Positions 1 to 11,325 are shown, counted from the stretch's first letter. The stretch is DNA of 64,000 bases from Marasmius tenuissimus (GCA_029532415.1 JAQOTA010000058.1:1666080-1730079); one strand, 5' to 3'. The notes: a model not told the origin generated them from the sequence alone. Numbers and translations are program-made.

Positions 1-1047
1 GGATTTGACCAGCGTCAATGCAAGGATCATTGTGACAAGGGGTTTAGGGTCCTGTATCGATGTTCATGGTCAGGATCGCTTGTGCGTCGGGTTGGGAAAC
101 GATCACAACTCACATCAATCCATTTGAAAGTCTCAGAAACGAAAACGCTGGACCGCGCATGATACCAAAGTCTCGCTTGATCGTCCTCGATGGAGTATCC
201 AAAGGTGAAGAGTCGGCACGGGTCATTCCGCATGATGTGGTGCATGCCCCATAGGACCTTGGCCCAGTTCTGCGAGGACAACTGGTTAACGGTGCAGAAA
301 AGCAAAAGGGCCAGAGCCACTCACGTCAAGCACGTCGGGGTCAAACTTCCTTTTCTTGAGCTCTCCGGTAATCAGAATCTGTTCCCATCCTAAGTCGTCA
401 AGGAGTCTGGGGATCAGGTGGAGGAAGGAGTCTGGGCGGGAAGAGTTCGGTCTTTCGCCAGCGATATGTTCCTGCTTCGAGCTATGGTCGACCCAGTGGA
501 TCCCATTGAGTTTAGCTGCCAGCTCAGTAATGGCCTTTATGAATGAGCAAAGTGATCCGAAAGCTTCGGCTTCCTTCTCCTTCCTCATCGAGGGTGATTT
601 TGTGGCGTAACCGTAGACTTTCCCGGTCGATGTGAGTGGAGTGTAAGCCTTATCCCTGTCGACCTTCTTAGCGGGAGCGTGGGGGTTGGTACTCCTCCTA
701 TCTCTTTCCACCTTCTTCGTTCGTAGCTCCCACTTTTCCTTCAACTTGGCCATGACTTGTTCAACGACGGTGGCGGCAACATGTGGTACGTGATCGTGGA
801 GAAACTCTGAGACTGGCTTCTCGGCAACGCATCCATACTTCTTCAGCAGTTCGTCGCGAGCTTCAGTGAGTGTAGGAGGTGTTGTGCTGATGTTCGATGG
901 CTTTCGAGGCGAAGAGGAACTTGGATGTGAACTCTGATGCGAGGTTTGTTCGAGAGGAGCTGAGTCGGCCTTTCTCTTGGTTCCTCGAGAAGAAGAAGAG
1001 TAGCCAGATTGAGAGGTTTCGTGGGGACTAGTATCGTCGCCGGCCAT
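1..1047 (-). CDS. FunK1-type protein kinase, copy 1 (3' part lost at left edge)
   Basis: This is the 5' part of a fungal-specific FunK1-type kinase gene reading leftwards out of the window. The start is set at the ATG at 1047 (MAGDDTSPHETS) because the same start is conserved in copies 2 and 3; an upstream in-frame Met at 1098 exists only in some copies. Exon 1 is a Ser-rich basic N-terminus (about residues 1-70) followed by the family N-terminal region with the motif YGCVAEKPVSEFLHDHVPHV. It ends at a GTGAGT donor near 322. Exon 2 (about 275-118) encodes QNWAKVLWGMHHIMRNDPCR and a beta-rich stretch seen in FunK1 proteins. Exon 3 begins near 52 and runs off the edge, so the catalytic core is not visible. 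Assignment rests on near identity to copies 2 and 3, which do show kinase motifs. Confidence 0.8.
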
Positions 1048-1914
1048 AGCTCGAGGATGGTGGCGGTTCAGGAGAGAAGTAGAAATGGCCTGTGTCACAG
1101 ATGTGACTTGTCGCGTCGACGCGCCAATTTGAATGCACTACCACGTGATACCACGCCTCCAGAATTTGTTGTTACCCAATTTTGGCGAACAATAAAAAAG
1201 TCCTGTCGCCTGTACCGTGCGGTCAAACTTCCATATGGTGGAATCCGAATCATCCATTGACTGCAATTCAAGACTGGCACGTTGCAGTCTGTAACGCATC
1301 GTTCCCATGAGCAATGGAACATTAATGGCAAACTCATGCAGACGTGGTATACACTCATTTGACTGTATGAACGGGCACTTGGGAACATGACCTTCAGGTC
1401 GATGGTTGGGGGTGGTGGAACCGTTCTTCGTCGACGGCAGTTGGTACGGTCTAGTCTGCATGCCCCCTCACATATGAGATACCAGTTGCAGACTTTTGTA
1501 CATATTTATCTATTTGTATGGATGGACACTCGGGATCACGTAGTATGTTAGACGGCGTGCTATCGAGTTGCTGAATGCAAGAGGCGTTATGCGTCTCCGA
1601 CGCCGTAAAGCTGAGCAGTGAAATGGCGGAAATATGCATACGAAGTGGCAGAAATGAGTCCGAGTCGTGCCCACCTGAGAATCCAAACTCTTTAGTCTCG
1701 TCAGAACACAGCTACACACGATGGGACGCGTCTGCGCGACGTGCTCTCCGACGGGGACTGAAACAGCTTCCTTCAAAAACACATCGAAACCCTGTAATTT
1801 ATCTGTATATACATGACATATATTCTATGCTACACTAAGAAGTACATAATAATCCAAAACATCCAATATGAAGTGCTATGATCCTTGCTGCGTAACGATG
1901 CATCGGGAAAAGAT
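1048..1914. repeat. Duplicated flank joined to a phosphatase 3' end fragment
   Basis: Between kinase copies 1 and 2 there is no intact gene. Positions 1048 to about 1400 match the 5' flank of copy 3 (9864 to about 10235), with small differences. At about 1400 the sequence jumps to a segment matching 6405-6900. That segment starts with the last codons of the phosphatase-like gene (GWWNRSSSTA, then a stop near 1455) and continues as 3' flank up to copy 2. The join at about 1400 looks like a tandem-duplication breakpoint, with TTCAGGTC on the flank side. Confidence 0.75.
1142..1147. promoter_or_regulatory. CACGTG palindrome upstream of FunK1 copy 1
   Basis: A CACGTG E-box lies about 95 bp upstream of the copy 1 start codon. 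The same hexamer, followed by ATA, occurs 95-116 bp upstream of copies 2 and 3. bHLH factors bind CACGTG in fungi; use here is inferred only from position and conservation. Confidence 0.4.
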
Positions 1915-2117
1915 TATCCCTCGTTCGAATCACTAATCTCCTTCGACTCTGTATCCATCCTTTGTCGCTTGGAAGATCTGGAGGATCCCGGAAACGCTGT
2001 TCTACCGCTGGAGACTGGCTGTGCTTGCTCAGATGTGCGGGGGAATGTGGTTTCTGTGGGATCCGGCCACCTTGTAACGTCGTTCGGCCCATGCTGGTAT
2101 TCAAGTACGTATTGGTG
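1915..2117 (-). pseudogene. Relic C-terminal tail of FunK1 copy 2, downstream of a stop codon
   Basis: In copy 3 the reading frame continues past the kinase domain for about 68 residues, ending with a basic SSRSSKRQRMDTESKEISD tail that resembles a nuclear localisation signal. The same codons are present here in the same frame and end at a TAA at 1915-1917, but they follow an in-frame TAA at 2118-2120. They would be translated only by readthrough or by splicing an implausibly short 28-nt intron. Conservation of the frame after the stop suggests the mutation is recent. Confidence 0.65.
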
Positions 2118-4845
2118 TTACCAAATCGGCGACACGGGAAAGCGACTGAAGCCTTTCACCAGGTCACCTAGTCGGTCCAATACGCTCCGCACAAGATCGA
2201 ACGTGTCGCGGAACGCACGATGTTCGTAAGGGATGTAGGCATTAGGAACCAAACCTTCCTCCGCACGCCGAAAATATTTGATCATGGTGTTCCGTAGAGA
2301 AAAAAAGTGATGATTGGTCAAGGAGTGTATTGCGGGGTTGGAGAAGTTGGCCTCGTATCGCGTCCATAGATCATTACGCATGGTTGCACCTGCGGGCAAG
2401 CCCATGAAGGCGCTGCGGGCTAGTCGCACGTCAGATAGAGTACCCTCGGGGAAGATCGCTTGGTAGAGCGTTTGTCGTCCCTTGTTGACCGGCCTTGGCC
2501 CGGGGTCCTTACTGTCCGGATTTTCCAGTCCAGCATCCCTGTCCTCTGGGCCGACGAGGTACAGACAGGTCCATAGGCTTACCCAGAACACTGATTCTAT
2601 GTCGTGGAGAACGTGGTGTTGGAAGATAAAGGTGGGCTCCGGCTGCTGGTCCATCAGTTCTTCGCCCAGCAATGGATCCCAACCCAAATCCAATCCGGTC
2701 TCCTGTTTATGCAGATAATCTCCCCCTTCAACCTCGACCGACCAGAATCGAGGAGTGCCCTGTGTGATGTTAGCGGATGGCCACCGCATAGAGGCCAGAG
2801 CTATTCACGGTCTTCAGTGTTCCAGTCCCAATTCCACCATAGTGGGCGACGTAATCGTAGTCCCCGAGCCGACCAGTTCCTGAGATGGGATCCCAATACG
2901 CGTTCCAACTGCTAATGTCCCGGTGTACCACGTTGTATGTCCATAGCACCCAACATGCTGAGCATAAAGAACGATTAGAGAAAATAAGCGAGCACGAGAA
3001 AGACTGGAACGAACCTCGAAGTATCCCGGTGACTACCTCAAACGCTGTCCTACGACACGGGGCTGATTCTAACGGGGTCATTCTCCCCTTGAATACAATC
3101 CTGTAGTGGAAGCGGGAGGGATCGCTGAATTCATGATCCTCGTGCAAGGGCCATACCTGAGACGGGCCACCATGGGGTTGCGCTCTCTGAGAGCCGGAAT
3201 GGATGGAGCTGGATCTGGTGCTTTCGGATGTATCAGAGAAAACGCGAATAGAACTGTGGTGGCCGCTGACACCGAGAACTCTGTGGTCAAGTATTTCATG
3301 CATCAGCATGTGCAGAAGATGCTCGTCGAACCATTTCTTCACTGGTATGTTGCCATGATCACGCTCGTCCTGTTCGACCGGAGTCTTGAGGTCCCGAAGT
3401 TTGTCCCCTTCGACCACGGCACCCTCTTCCAGCCAAACATCCTTCAACACAAATTTAATGGACCTGTCGCCTTCCTTCTTGTAGACCACCCAAACGCGGG
3501 TACAGCGACCTGTCGGCTGGTCGGCTTTGAAATCGCATAAGATCTCCTCTGTGACGAAGACCGTCTCGTTAACGGTGATTTCGTACTGGATGTTAGCGGC
3601 CTCGTCCAGCACCCTCTTCATCTTGGAGTCTATCCCAATCCGCTCCAGGTAATCAGGGTAGTTGGCATACAGCTGATCTATCCCAGCTTTGCAGAGAGAG
3701 GCGTCATCGACTTCATCGGGGAACGTTATTGGTTCATTCACAACCCCCGCGTCTTCCTCTTGTGAATCAGAAGCGGATGGAGGTGTAGCTGGAGAGAAGT
3801 GTTCGTATTTGACTAGCGTCAACGCAAGGATCAACGTGACAAGGGGTTTAGGGTCCTGTACCAATGGCCAGAGTCAGGATCACTTGTGCATCAGGTTAGG
3901 GAATGACCACGACTCACCTCAATCCATTCGAAAGTCTCAGAAACGAAAACGCTGGACCGCGCATGATACCAAAGTCTCGCTTGATCGTCCTCGATGGAGT
4001 ACCCAAAGGTAAAGAGTCGGCATGGGTCATTCCGCATAATGTGTTGCATGCCCCATAGGACCTTGGCCCAGTTCTGCGAGGACAACTGGTCAATGGTACA
4101 GAAAAGCAAAAGGGCCAGAGCCACTCACGTCAAGCACGTCGGGGTCAGACTTCCTTTTCTTGAGCTCTCCGGTAATCAGAATCTGTTCCCATCCTAAGTC
4201 GTCAAGGAGTCTGGGGATCAGGTGAAGGAAGGAGTCCGGGAGTGAAGTGTTCGGTATTTCGCCAGAGATATGTTCCTGCTTCGAGCTATGGTCGACCCAG
4301 CGGGTCCCATTGAGTTTAGCTGCGAGCTCGGCAATACCCTTTATGAATGAGCAAAGTTTTTCGAAAACTCCAGCTTCTATCTTCTTCATCGAGGGTGATT
4401 CTGTGGCGTAACCGTAGACTTTCCCCAACGATGTAAGTGGTGTGTAAGCCTTATCCTTGTCGACTTTCTTAGTGGGAGCGGGGGGGTTGACACTCCTCCT
4501 ATCTCTTTCCACCTTCTTCGTTCGTGGCTCCCACCTTTCCTTCAACTTGGCCATGACTTGTTCAACGACGGTGGCGGCAACATGTGGTACGTGATCGTGG
4601 AGAAACTCTGAGACTGGCTTCTCGGCAACGCATCCATACTTCTTCAGCAGTTCGTCGCGAGCTTCAGTGAGGGTAGGAGGTGTTGTGCTGATGTTCGATG
4701 GCTTTCGAGGCGAAGAGGAACTTGGATGTGAACTCTGATGCGAGGTTTGTTCGAGAGGAGCTGAGTCGGCCTTTCTCTTGGTTCCTCGAGAAGACGAGTA
4801 GCCGAATTGAGAGGTTTCGTGGGGACTAGTATCGTCGCCGGCCAT
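2118..4845 (-). CDS. FunK1-type protein kinase, copy 2 (C-terminally shortened)
   Basis: Fungal-specific FunK1 kinase family, presumed Ser/Thr kinase of unknown substrate. Exons by splice signals: 4845-4129, 4085-3918, 3855-3015, 2957-2809 and 2759-2118. Kinase signs: a beta-strand lysine in SIKFVLKDVWLEEGAV, the catalytic loop VVHRDISSWNAYWDP, the metal-binding segment GRLGDYDYVAHYGG in place of DFG, and the family C-terminal lobe with GTPRFWSVEVE and HHVLHDIESVFWVSLWTCLY. Exon 1 is Ser-rich and basic. Length is about 800 residues. A TAA at 2118-2120 removes a tail of about 68 residues kept in copy 3; the kinase domain itself stays open throughout. The middle gene of the tandem array, probably still expressible. 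Confidence 0.85.
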
Positions 4846-5589
4846 AGCTCGAGGATGGTGGCGGTTCAGGAGGGAAGTAGCAATGGCCTATGTCACAGAA
4901 TGTGACCTGTCGCGTCCTGTCGCGTCAACGCCTGTCGACGCACCAATCTGAATATTCTGCCACGTGATACCACGTCTCCGAAATCTTGGACTTTAAGTTT
5001 CAGATCGGTAAGGGCACACACTGCACAGGCGCGCCATTCCCCGACTCCCCACGAAGGAAGTATCAGAAGAAGAGCATTAAGTAGAAAAAATTGGCGGCAA
5101 ATGTAAATACTAACATAAATAGTGAAAGAAACGAACCCTTTGCATTCAAAATCAGTAAGTACAGCCAATAATCTATTAATTTATCCATGCTCTTGAACAA
5201 CAGATCCACGACTTCCGAGATAGACCTGTGACTCGATCCCAACGTCCAACTGAAAGCAAAGATCGTTATCGACGTTAAGGCAAGGGCGCTGATGACTTGC
5301 GGCGCAGCAACCAAATCAGCATCGCCCACTGGGATCGGCGCGAAGAACCAGTCGCCGTGGCGGTATACTTCGTCAAAGCGTCTGCGAATTCGTCGCAAGA
5401 AGTTTCTATCCATGAGGGTGTACGTCTGTTGACTTCCCAGAACTTGACCAAAGTTTCGATGCCGCTCAGAGTCATAATGGCGAGCAAAGGTTGGTCTTCA
5501 GAATGGTGACACAGGGAGACCCACGACTCCTAATTTTTTATGTCCATGTCTCACGTGTTTTGAAATCACCTGACGAAACTCACGTGCTT
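4846..5589. other. Spacer between FunK1 copy 2 and the phosphatase relic; possible small membrane-protein ORF
   Basis: The first about 140 bp match the other kinase promoters; homology stops near 4990. On the minus strand, overlapping frames at 5487-5063 encode MTLSGIETLVKFWEVN and, in another frame, a stretch with hydrophobic segments (VISALALTSITIFAFSWTLG; YWLYLLILNAKGSFLSLFML). This could be a small hypothetical membrane-protein gene or a fragment of one. I recognise no family and cannot place introns with confidence. Confidence 0.3.
4961..4966. promoter_or_regulatory. CACGTG palindrome upstream of FunK1 copy 2
   Basis: CACGTGATACC lies about 116 bp upstream of the copy 2 start. It is slightly further away than in copies 1 and 3 because of a short insertion that repeats CCTGTCGCGTC just upstream of the start codon. 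A putative E-box, supported only by conservation among the three promoters. Confidence 0.4.
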
Positions 5590-6459
5590 TAGCTTGATCG
5601 GACGACGACAAAGCCCTCCTCTCTAAAGAGAGTCGGGGAACCGGTCATCAACGTTTCAACGTTCAACGATCGAGACTCTCATGTTCGCAATCAAATCGAG
5701 GAGAACGCTCCCAACAAAGAGAAATTCTCAACAGTTGCCAAAGTGGTCAACGCTGGTGTCGCTTTACTCGTCTATGCCCGTGACGATGGAATAGGGAGGA
5801 AAGTGTGCGACGTGCAGACTGCATGGACTGGAAGCGGTCCTGGCTACATGGGCAACAAGGGGGCTGTTGGTATCAGATTTCGCATACCGGACGAAGACGG
5901 CGGTGTTGGGGAGACGTATACGTGAGTTCTGAAGTTGGGTCCATGTCGCAACTCGAAATCAGAACTCAATCCGTATGATTACCCAGATTCGTTTGCGCAC
6001 ATCTCACGGCGCACGAACACTATTTGCAAGCGAGAATAGCTGACTTTCATCATATTGTGGGCACCCTCTTATTCCCACCTATACCTGGACCAGACACGAA
6101 TGCGCCATCAACCCTTTACGAGACAAGCCATCTGTTCTTTGCTGGAGACCTCAACTCCATCTTACATAACCTCCGATCACAAACCTATCGTAGCTCCTCC
6201 TTGGTCACCCAATGCCACTCAATCCTCGACCCCTCCGCTCATCCGACTGCCGAGCACCTACGCACCGCGATGGGATCCGAGGGCCAACCTTAAACGATAT
6301 GCGGGAAAGATTCTTGACCGAACCATAGGAATTCTGTGGTGGCTGCTTACAATAATCGGTGCTGGATCTGCGGTCATTGGAATCTTCAACTTTGTCATCT
6401 GTCTAGGTGCTTGGGGGTGGTGGAACCGTTCTTCGTCGACGGCAATTGGCACGGTCTAG
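5590..6459 (+). pseudogene. Truncated, internally deleted endonuclease/exonuclease/phosphatase-family gene with C-terminal TM anchor
   Basis: The frame from about 5620 encodes NAGVALLVYARDDGIG, then PGYMGNKGAVGIRFRIPD. A GTGAGT...CAG intron (about 5921-5985) follows, then FVCAHLTAHEHYLQARIADF and LYETSHLFFAGDLN. These are hallmarks of the inositol-polyphosphate 5-phosphatase-like branch of the EEP superfamily. After GDLN at about 6160 the sequence passes directly to TSDHKPIVAPP in another frame, so the normally intervening catalytic segment is missing and the frame shifts. The new frame ends with a tail including a predicted membrane segment (ILWWLLTIIGAGSAVIGIFN) and stops at 6459. The N-terminus with the first catalytic motif is also absent. 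Probably a pseudogene left by the FunK1 array rearrangements. Confidence 0.75.
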
Positions 6460-6901
6460 TCTACAAGTCCCCCTCCCCCCTCACATTTGCGGACTCTTGT
6501 ATATATTTATTATCTGTTTGTATGGATGGACACTCGGGATGACGTCGTATGTTAGACGGCGTGCTATCAAGTTGGTGAACGCAAGAGGCGTTATGCGTGT
6601 CCAACGTCGTAAATCTGAGCAGTGAAATAGCAGAAATATGCGTACGAAGCGACACAGATGAGTCCGAGTCGTACCCACCTGAGAATCCAAACTCTTCAGT
6701 ATCATCAAAACACATTTACACGCGATGGGCCGCGTCTGCACGACGTGCTCTTCCAGGACTGGAACAAATTGCTTTTGAAAATACATCGAACCCTGTATAT
6801 ATATGACATATTCTATGCTACACTAAGAAGTACATAATAATCCAAAACATCCAATATGAAGTGCTATGATCCTTGCTGCGTAACGATGCATCGGGAAAAG
6901 A
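6460..6901. repeat. Duplicated 3' flank of the FunK1 unit
   Basis: This stretch matches 1456-1914 at high identity, including a conserved block around GTTTGTATGGATGGACACTC. It contains no convincing gene on either strand. Together with the adjoining phosphatase 3' end it marks the downstream part of the duplicated unit. Confidence 0.7.
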
Positions 6902-9863
6902 TTATTCCTCGTTCAGGTCACTAATCTCCTTCGACTCTGTATCCATCCTTTGTCGCTTGGAAGATCTGGAGGATCCCGGGAACGCTGTACTACCACTGGG
7001 GACTGGCTGTGCTTGCTCAGATGTGCGGGGGAATGTGGTTTCTGTGGAATCCGGCCACCTTGTAACGTCGTTCGGCCCATGCTGGTATATAAGCACGTAT
7101 TGGTGTTTCAAAAGTGGCGACACGGGGAAGTGGTTGAAATCCTTCACCAGCTCTCTGCATGCGCAGAATATCCTGTACACAACACTCAGCCCGTGAACGA
7201 ACGCAACGTGTCCATAAGGGATCGAGACATCAGTAGCCAAACCCAACTCCGCAGTACGAAAGTGAGTGGCGATGGTCGAACGTAGGGCCCAAAAATGATG
7301 GTTAATCAAAGAGGAGACTACGTCGTCCTTGATGCTGGTGGAATATTGGTTCCATAGATCATCACGAAAATCGTCACTCCCGTGTATACCCAGGAAGGAG
7401 GTACGGGCTAGGTGCACTGTATCTGAGTCGCCTTCGGGAAAAATCTCTTGATAGAGCTCTTGTCGCCCCGCGTTAACCGGCGCGACCGTGTCCGAATTGT
7501 CTTGCCCAACATCCCTATCCTCGACACCAACGAGGTACAGATAGGTCCACAGGCTCACCCAGTACACTGATTCCAGGTCATGGAGAACGTTGTGCTGGAA
7601 AATAGAGGCGGGCTTCGGCCGCTGGACCTGTAATCCTGTCTCCAACGGATCCCAGCCTAGTCCGGGCCCCGGCTTGGCCGGCTCAACCGGTTTGAACAGA
7701 TATTTCCCTACTTCGACTTCGACTGACCAGAAGTGAGGGGTACCCTGTTCGGCGTTAGCGGATGCAAATCGCGCAAAGCTCTGCGCTACTCACTGTTTTG
7801 ATTGTTCCAGTCCCAGTTCCGCCATAATCAATAAGGTAATCGTAATCTCCGAGCCGGCCAGTTCTTGAGCTAGGATCCCAATAGGCATTCCAACTGCTCA
7901 CGTCACGATGCACCATCCCGTAGGTCCATAACACCCAACATGCTGAGCAGAGGGAGTGATTAGAAAAAACAAGCAAGCGTGAGAAGCACTGAAACGAACC
8001 TCGAAGAATCCCGATGACTACCTCCAACGACGTCTTGCGACAAGGGGCCAGTTCCAACGGGGTCATTCTCCCATGGAACACGATCCTATAGTGGAAGCGA
8101 TTTGGATCGTCGAATACGTGGACCTGTTGCAAGGGCAATACCCGAGACGGACCACCACGAGGTTCCGCTCTCTGAGAGCCGGAATGGATGGAACTGGACC
8201 TGGTGCGTTCAGAGGTTTCGGAGAAAAAGCGAATAGATTTGCGCTGGCCGCTGACACCGAGCACCCTGTGATCGAGCGTTTCGTCCATATACATATGGAG
8301 GAGATGCTCGTCGTACCATTTCTTCACTTTCACCTCGCCATGATCTTGCTCATCCAGCTCGACTAGCTTCTTGAGTCTTTTGAGCTTGTCGCCTTCAACC
8401 ACGGCACCCTCTTCCAGCCAAACATCCTTCAAGACGAATTTGATGGACCTGTCGTCTTCCTTCCTGTAGACTACCCAAACGCGGGTACAACGACCTGTGG
8501 CATGGTCGGCTTTGAAATCACATAAGATCTCCTCTGTGACGAAGACTGTCTCGTTAACGGTGATTTCGTACTGGATGTTAGCGGCCTCATCCAGCACCCT
8601 CTTCATCTTAGTGTCTATCCCAATTCGCTCCAGGTAATCAGGGTAGTCGGTATACAGTTGATCTATCCCTGCTTTGCCGAGAGAGGCGTCATCAGCTTCG
8701 TCGAAGAACGTTATTGGTTCGTTCGCAACCGGCACGTCTTCCTCTTGCGAACCAGAAGCGGATGGAGGAGCTGACGCACGAGCCCCAAAATCCTGGGGTG
8801 TAGCTGAGGAGAAGTGTTCGGACTTGACCAGCGTCAACGCAAGGATCAACGTGACGAGGGGTTTAGGGTCCTGTACCAACAGCCAAAGTCAGGATTGCTG
8901 GTGCGTCGAGTTAGGGAATGATCACAACTCACATCAATCCATTTGAAAGTCTCAGAAACGAAAACGCTGGACCGCGCATGATACCAAAGTCTCGCTTGGT
9001 CGTCCTCGATCGAGTACCCAAAGGTGAAGAGTCGACATGGGTCATTCCGCATGATATGGTGCATGCCCCATAGGACCTTGGCCCAGTTCTGCGAGGACAA
9101 CTGGTCAATGGTACAGAAAAGCAAAAGGGCCAGAGCCACTCACGTCAAGCACGTCGGAGTCAAACTTCCTTTTTTTGAGCTCTCCGGTAATCAGAATCTG
9201 TTCCCATCCTAAGTCGTCAAGGAGTCTGGGGATCAGGTGGAGGAAGGAGTCCGGGCGTGAAGTGTTCGGTATTTCGCCAGAGATATGTCCTTGCTTCGAG
9301 CTATGATCGACCCAGCGGGTCCCATTGAGTTTAGCTGCCAGCTCAGCAACGGCCTTTATGAACGAGCAAAGTTTTTCGAAAGCTCCGGCTTCTTTCTTCT
9401 TCTTCATCGAGGGTGATTTTGCGGCGTAACCGTAGACTTTCCCTTCTGATGTAAGTGGAGCGTTAGCCTCATCCTTGTCGACCTTCTCAGCGGGAGCGGG
9501 GGGGTTTGTACTCCTCCTGTCTCTGTCCACCTTCTTCGTTCGTGGCTCCCATTTTTCCTTCAACTTGGCCATGACTCGTTCAACAACTGTGGCGGCAACA
9601 TGTGGTACGTGATCGTAGAGAAACTCCGAGACTGGCTTCTCGGCAACGCATCCATACTTCTTCAACAATTTGTCGCGAGCGTCAGTGAGTGTAGGAGGTG
9701 TTGTGCTGATGTTCGATGGCTTTCGAGGCGAAGAGGAACCTGGATGCGAACTATGCGAGGTTTGTTCGAGAGGAGCTGAGTCAGCCTTTCTCTTGGTTCC
9801 TCGAGAAGACGAAGAGTAGCCGGATTGAGAGGTTTCGTGGGGACTAGTATCGTCGCCGGCCAT
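6902..9863 (-). CDS. FunK1-type protein kinase, copy 3 (complete)
   Basis: The most complete member of the array, about 880 residues, same exon plan as copy 2. Exon 1 starts at the conserved ATG at 9863; an upstream in-frame Met at 9944 is less likely because copy 2 lacks it. Kinase signs: FVLKDVWLEEGAVVEGDKL, catalytic loop MVHRDVSSWNAYWDP, GRLGDYDYLIDYGG, then KTGTPHFWSVEVEVGKY across the last intron (gtgagtagc...gaacag) and HNVLHDLESVYWVSLWTYLY. The C-terminal tail carries SSRSSKRQRMDTE, a likely nuclear localisation signal. FunK1 kinases are expanded in Agaricomycetes and tied in some species to multicellular development; that role is not shown here. Confidence 0.88.
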
Positions 9864-10338
9864 AGCTCGAGGATGGTGGTGGTTCAGGAGAGAAGTGGCA
9901 ACGGCCTGTGTCACAGAATGTGACCTGTCGCGTCGACGCGCCAATCTGAATGCACCGCCACGTGATATTACGCCTCCAGAAATCTATTGTTACCCAATTT
10001 TGGCGAACAATATAAAAGTCCTGTCGCCGTGGTCTGTAAGTACCGTGCGGTCAAACTTCTATATGGTGGAATCCGAATTATCCATTGACTGCAATTCAAG
10101 ACTGGCACGTTGCAGTCTGCAACCGTTATTCCCATGAGCAGTGCAGCATCAATGGCCAACTTCTCATGCAGACTTGGTATACAATCAAATGATTGTATGA
10201 ATAGGCACTCGGGAACATGACTTGACTTTCAGGTCAACGAGCAAGTGGCATTGTACATAATTAACGCCGAGAAGCTGATACGAACTCTATCGGAATTACG
10301 AGGAAATAGCAGTACATATCTGGGAGTCTATAGATATC
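9864..10338. repeat. 5' flank of FunK1 copy 3, duplicated at copy 1
   Basis: Positions 9864 to about 10235 match 1048 to about 1400, so this is the promoter-side end of the duplicated unit. The rest, up to the carbonic anhydrase stop, is single-copy and holds its presumed 3' untranslated region. No gene seen. Confidence 0.65.
9959..9964. promoter_or_regulatory. CACGTG palindrome upstream of FunK1 copy 3
   Basis: The third promoter copy of the CACGTG hexamer, about 95 bp upstream of the ATG at 9863. An AATATAAAAG stretch near 10009 resembles a TATA element for the same gene. Confidence 0.4.
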
Positions 10339-11325
10339 TCAAGCGGCCTTTGGTCCTTGACTAACACGAAGGTCCTTGAGTTTCCCTTGAGCAAGGTCGT
10401 AGACCCACCCATGAATCCAAACATCCTTGCCCTTCTTGCTCTTGTTCTGCCACGCGTTGACAATGACCTGCGCCTGTGCGAGATTCCGGACTTGTTGCTT
10501 AACGTTCTCTTCAACGAGTACCGAAACAGCCTCTGCGAGCGGGGCCGACGAAATCTGGAGTGACGCGGCGAGAGTGGTGAGAGGTTGCAACCATCTGTTG
10601 ATTGGGTCGTCCGTTGGAAGGCTCGGGATAGTAGTGACGGATTGGCCTGAGACAACAGACGCTGAAGCACCATGGCAGGCCATTGCTCCTCCACATTCGG
10701 TGTGACCGACGATTACGACTGTGGAGGAGAAAAGATAGAGAGGGCACTCGGTTGGAATGACAATTATGAATGAGAAATGTGAAAGAATCCACCGTGTTCT
10801 ACACCGAGGAAGTCTACCGCGTAGGTGAGGACCGAAAGAACGCTGTCGTCGTCCGGGTGGAATTGACTTTTGGGGAAGGACAAAAATATCTGTAAGTTTT
10901 ACCCCAGGGAGATCAGAGGAATTAGGACTCACTTGGCAATATTACGATGAACAAATATCTCCCCTGGGCGAGCACCTAAACCGTCCAGATCAGAAACACG
11001 CATGCTAGCCAAGAAACAGCGAATTTAACCTGTGATCGTGGTTTCCGGAACCCTGCGGAAGAGACATGGTTCGTCAGTCTCATAGAACGCCTTCTTTCGA
11101 GAGGAGTATCACCTTGAATCTGCGCATCCTATCCAGAGGACCTGCAATGGAGTGGTGATGAGAATGCCACACGGCGTGTACGCAGTCTAGACTCTGATGA
11201 TCACAAACTTTGGGGGCTTGTCCCTTGGCACATTCGGAGAAGAAATTAGGCTCGAATTTGCTGACATCTGCGGCCCACTTTGAGTTGGCTGAGAAGAGTT
11301 GTTCAACGGGGGCGAATTGGGACAT
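10339..11325 (-). CDS. Beta-carbonic anhydrase
   Basis: Zinc enzyme that interconverts CO2 and bicarbonate; in fungi it supports growth at low CO2 and bicarbonate-dependent synthesis. Starting at ATG 11325, exon 1 encodes LFSANSKWAADVSKFEPNFF and SECAKGQAPK. Short exons then give VLWIGCADSRVPETTITG, ARPGEIFVHRNIANQFHPDD and VLTYAVDFLGVEH, and the last large exon gives VVIVGHTECGGAMACHGAS. The zinc ligands are Cys in GCADSR and His/Cys in GHTECGG, with the Asp-Arg dyad in ADSR. Length is about 230-250 residues, normal for the family. No targeting peptide is evident, so it is probably cytosolic. At least five introns are needed; all have GT...AG ends. Confidence 0.93.

Noticed and set aside
2094..2121. 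A 28-nt GT...AG intron that would remove the stop in FunK1 copy 2
   Set aside because: Too short for fungal spliceosomal introns seen here (about 43 nt or longer), and copy 3 reads straight through the same segment as coding sequence.
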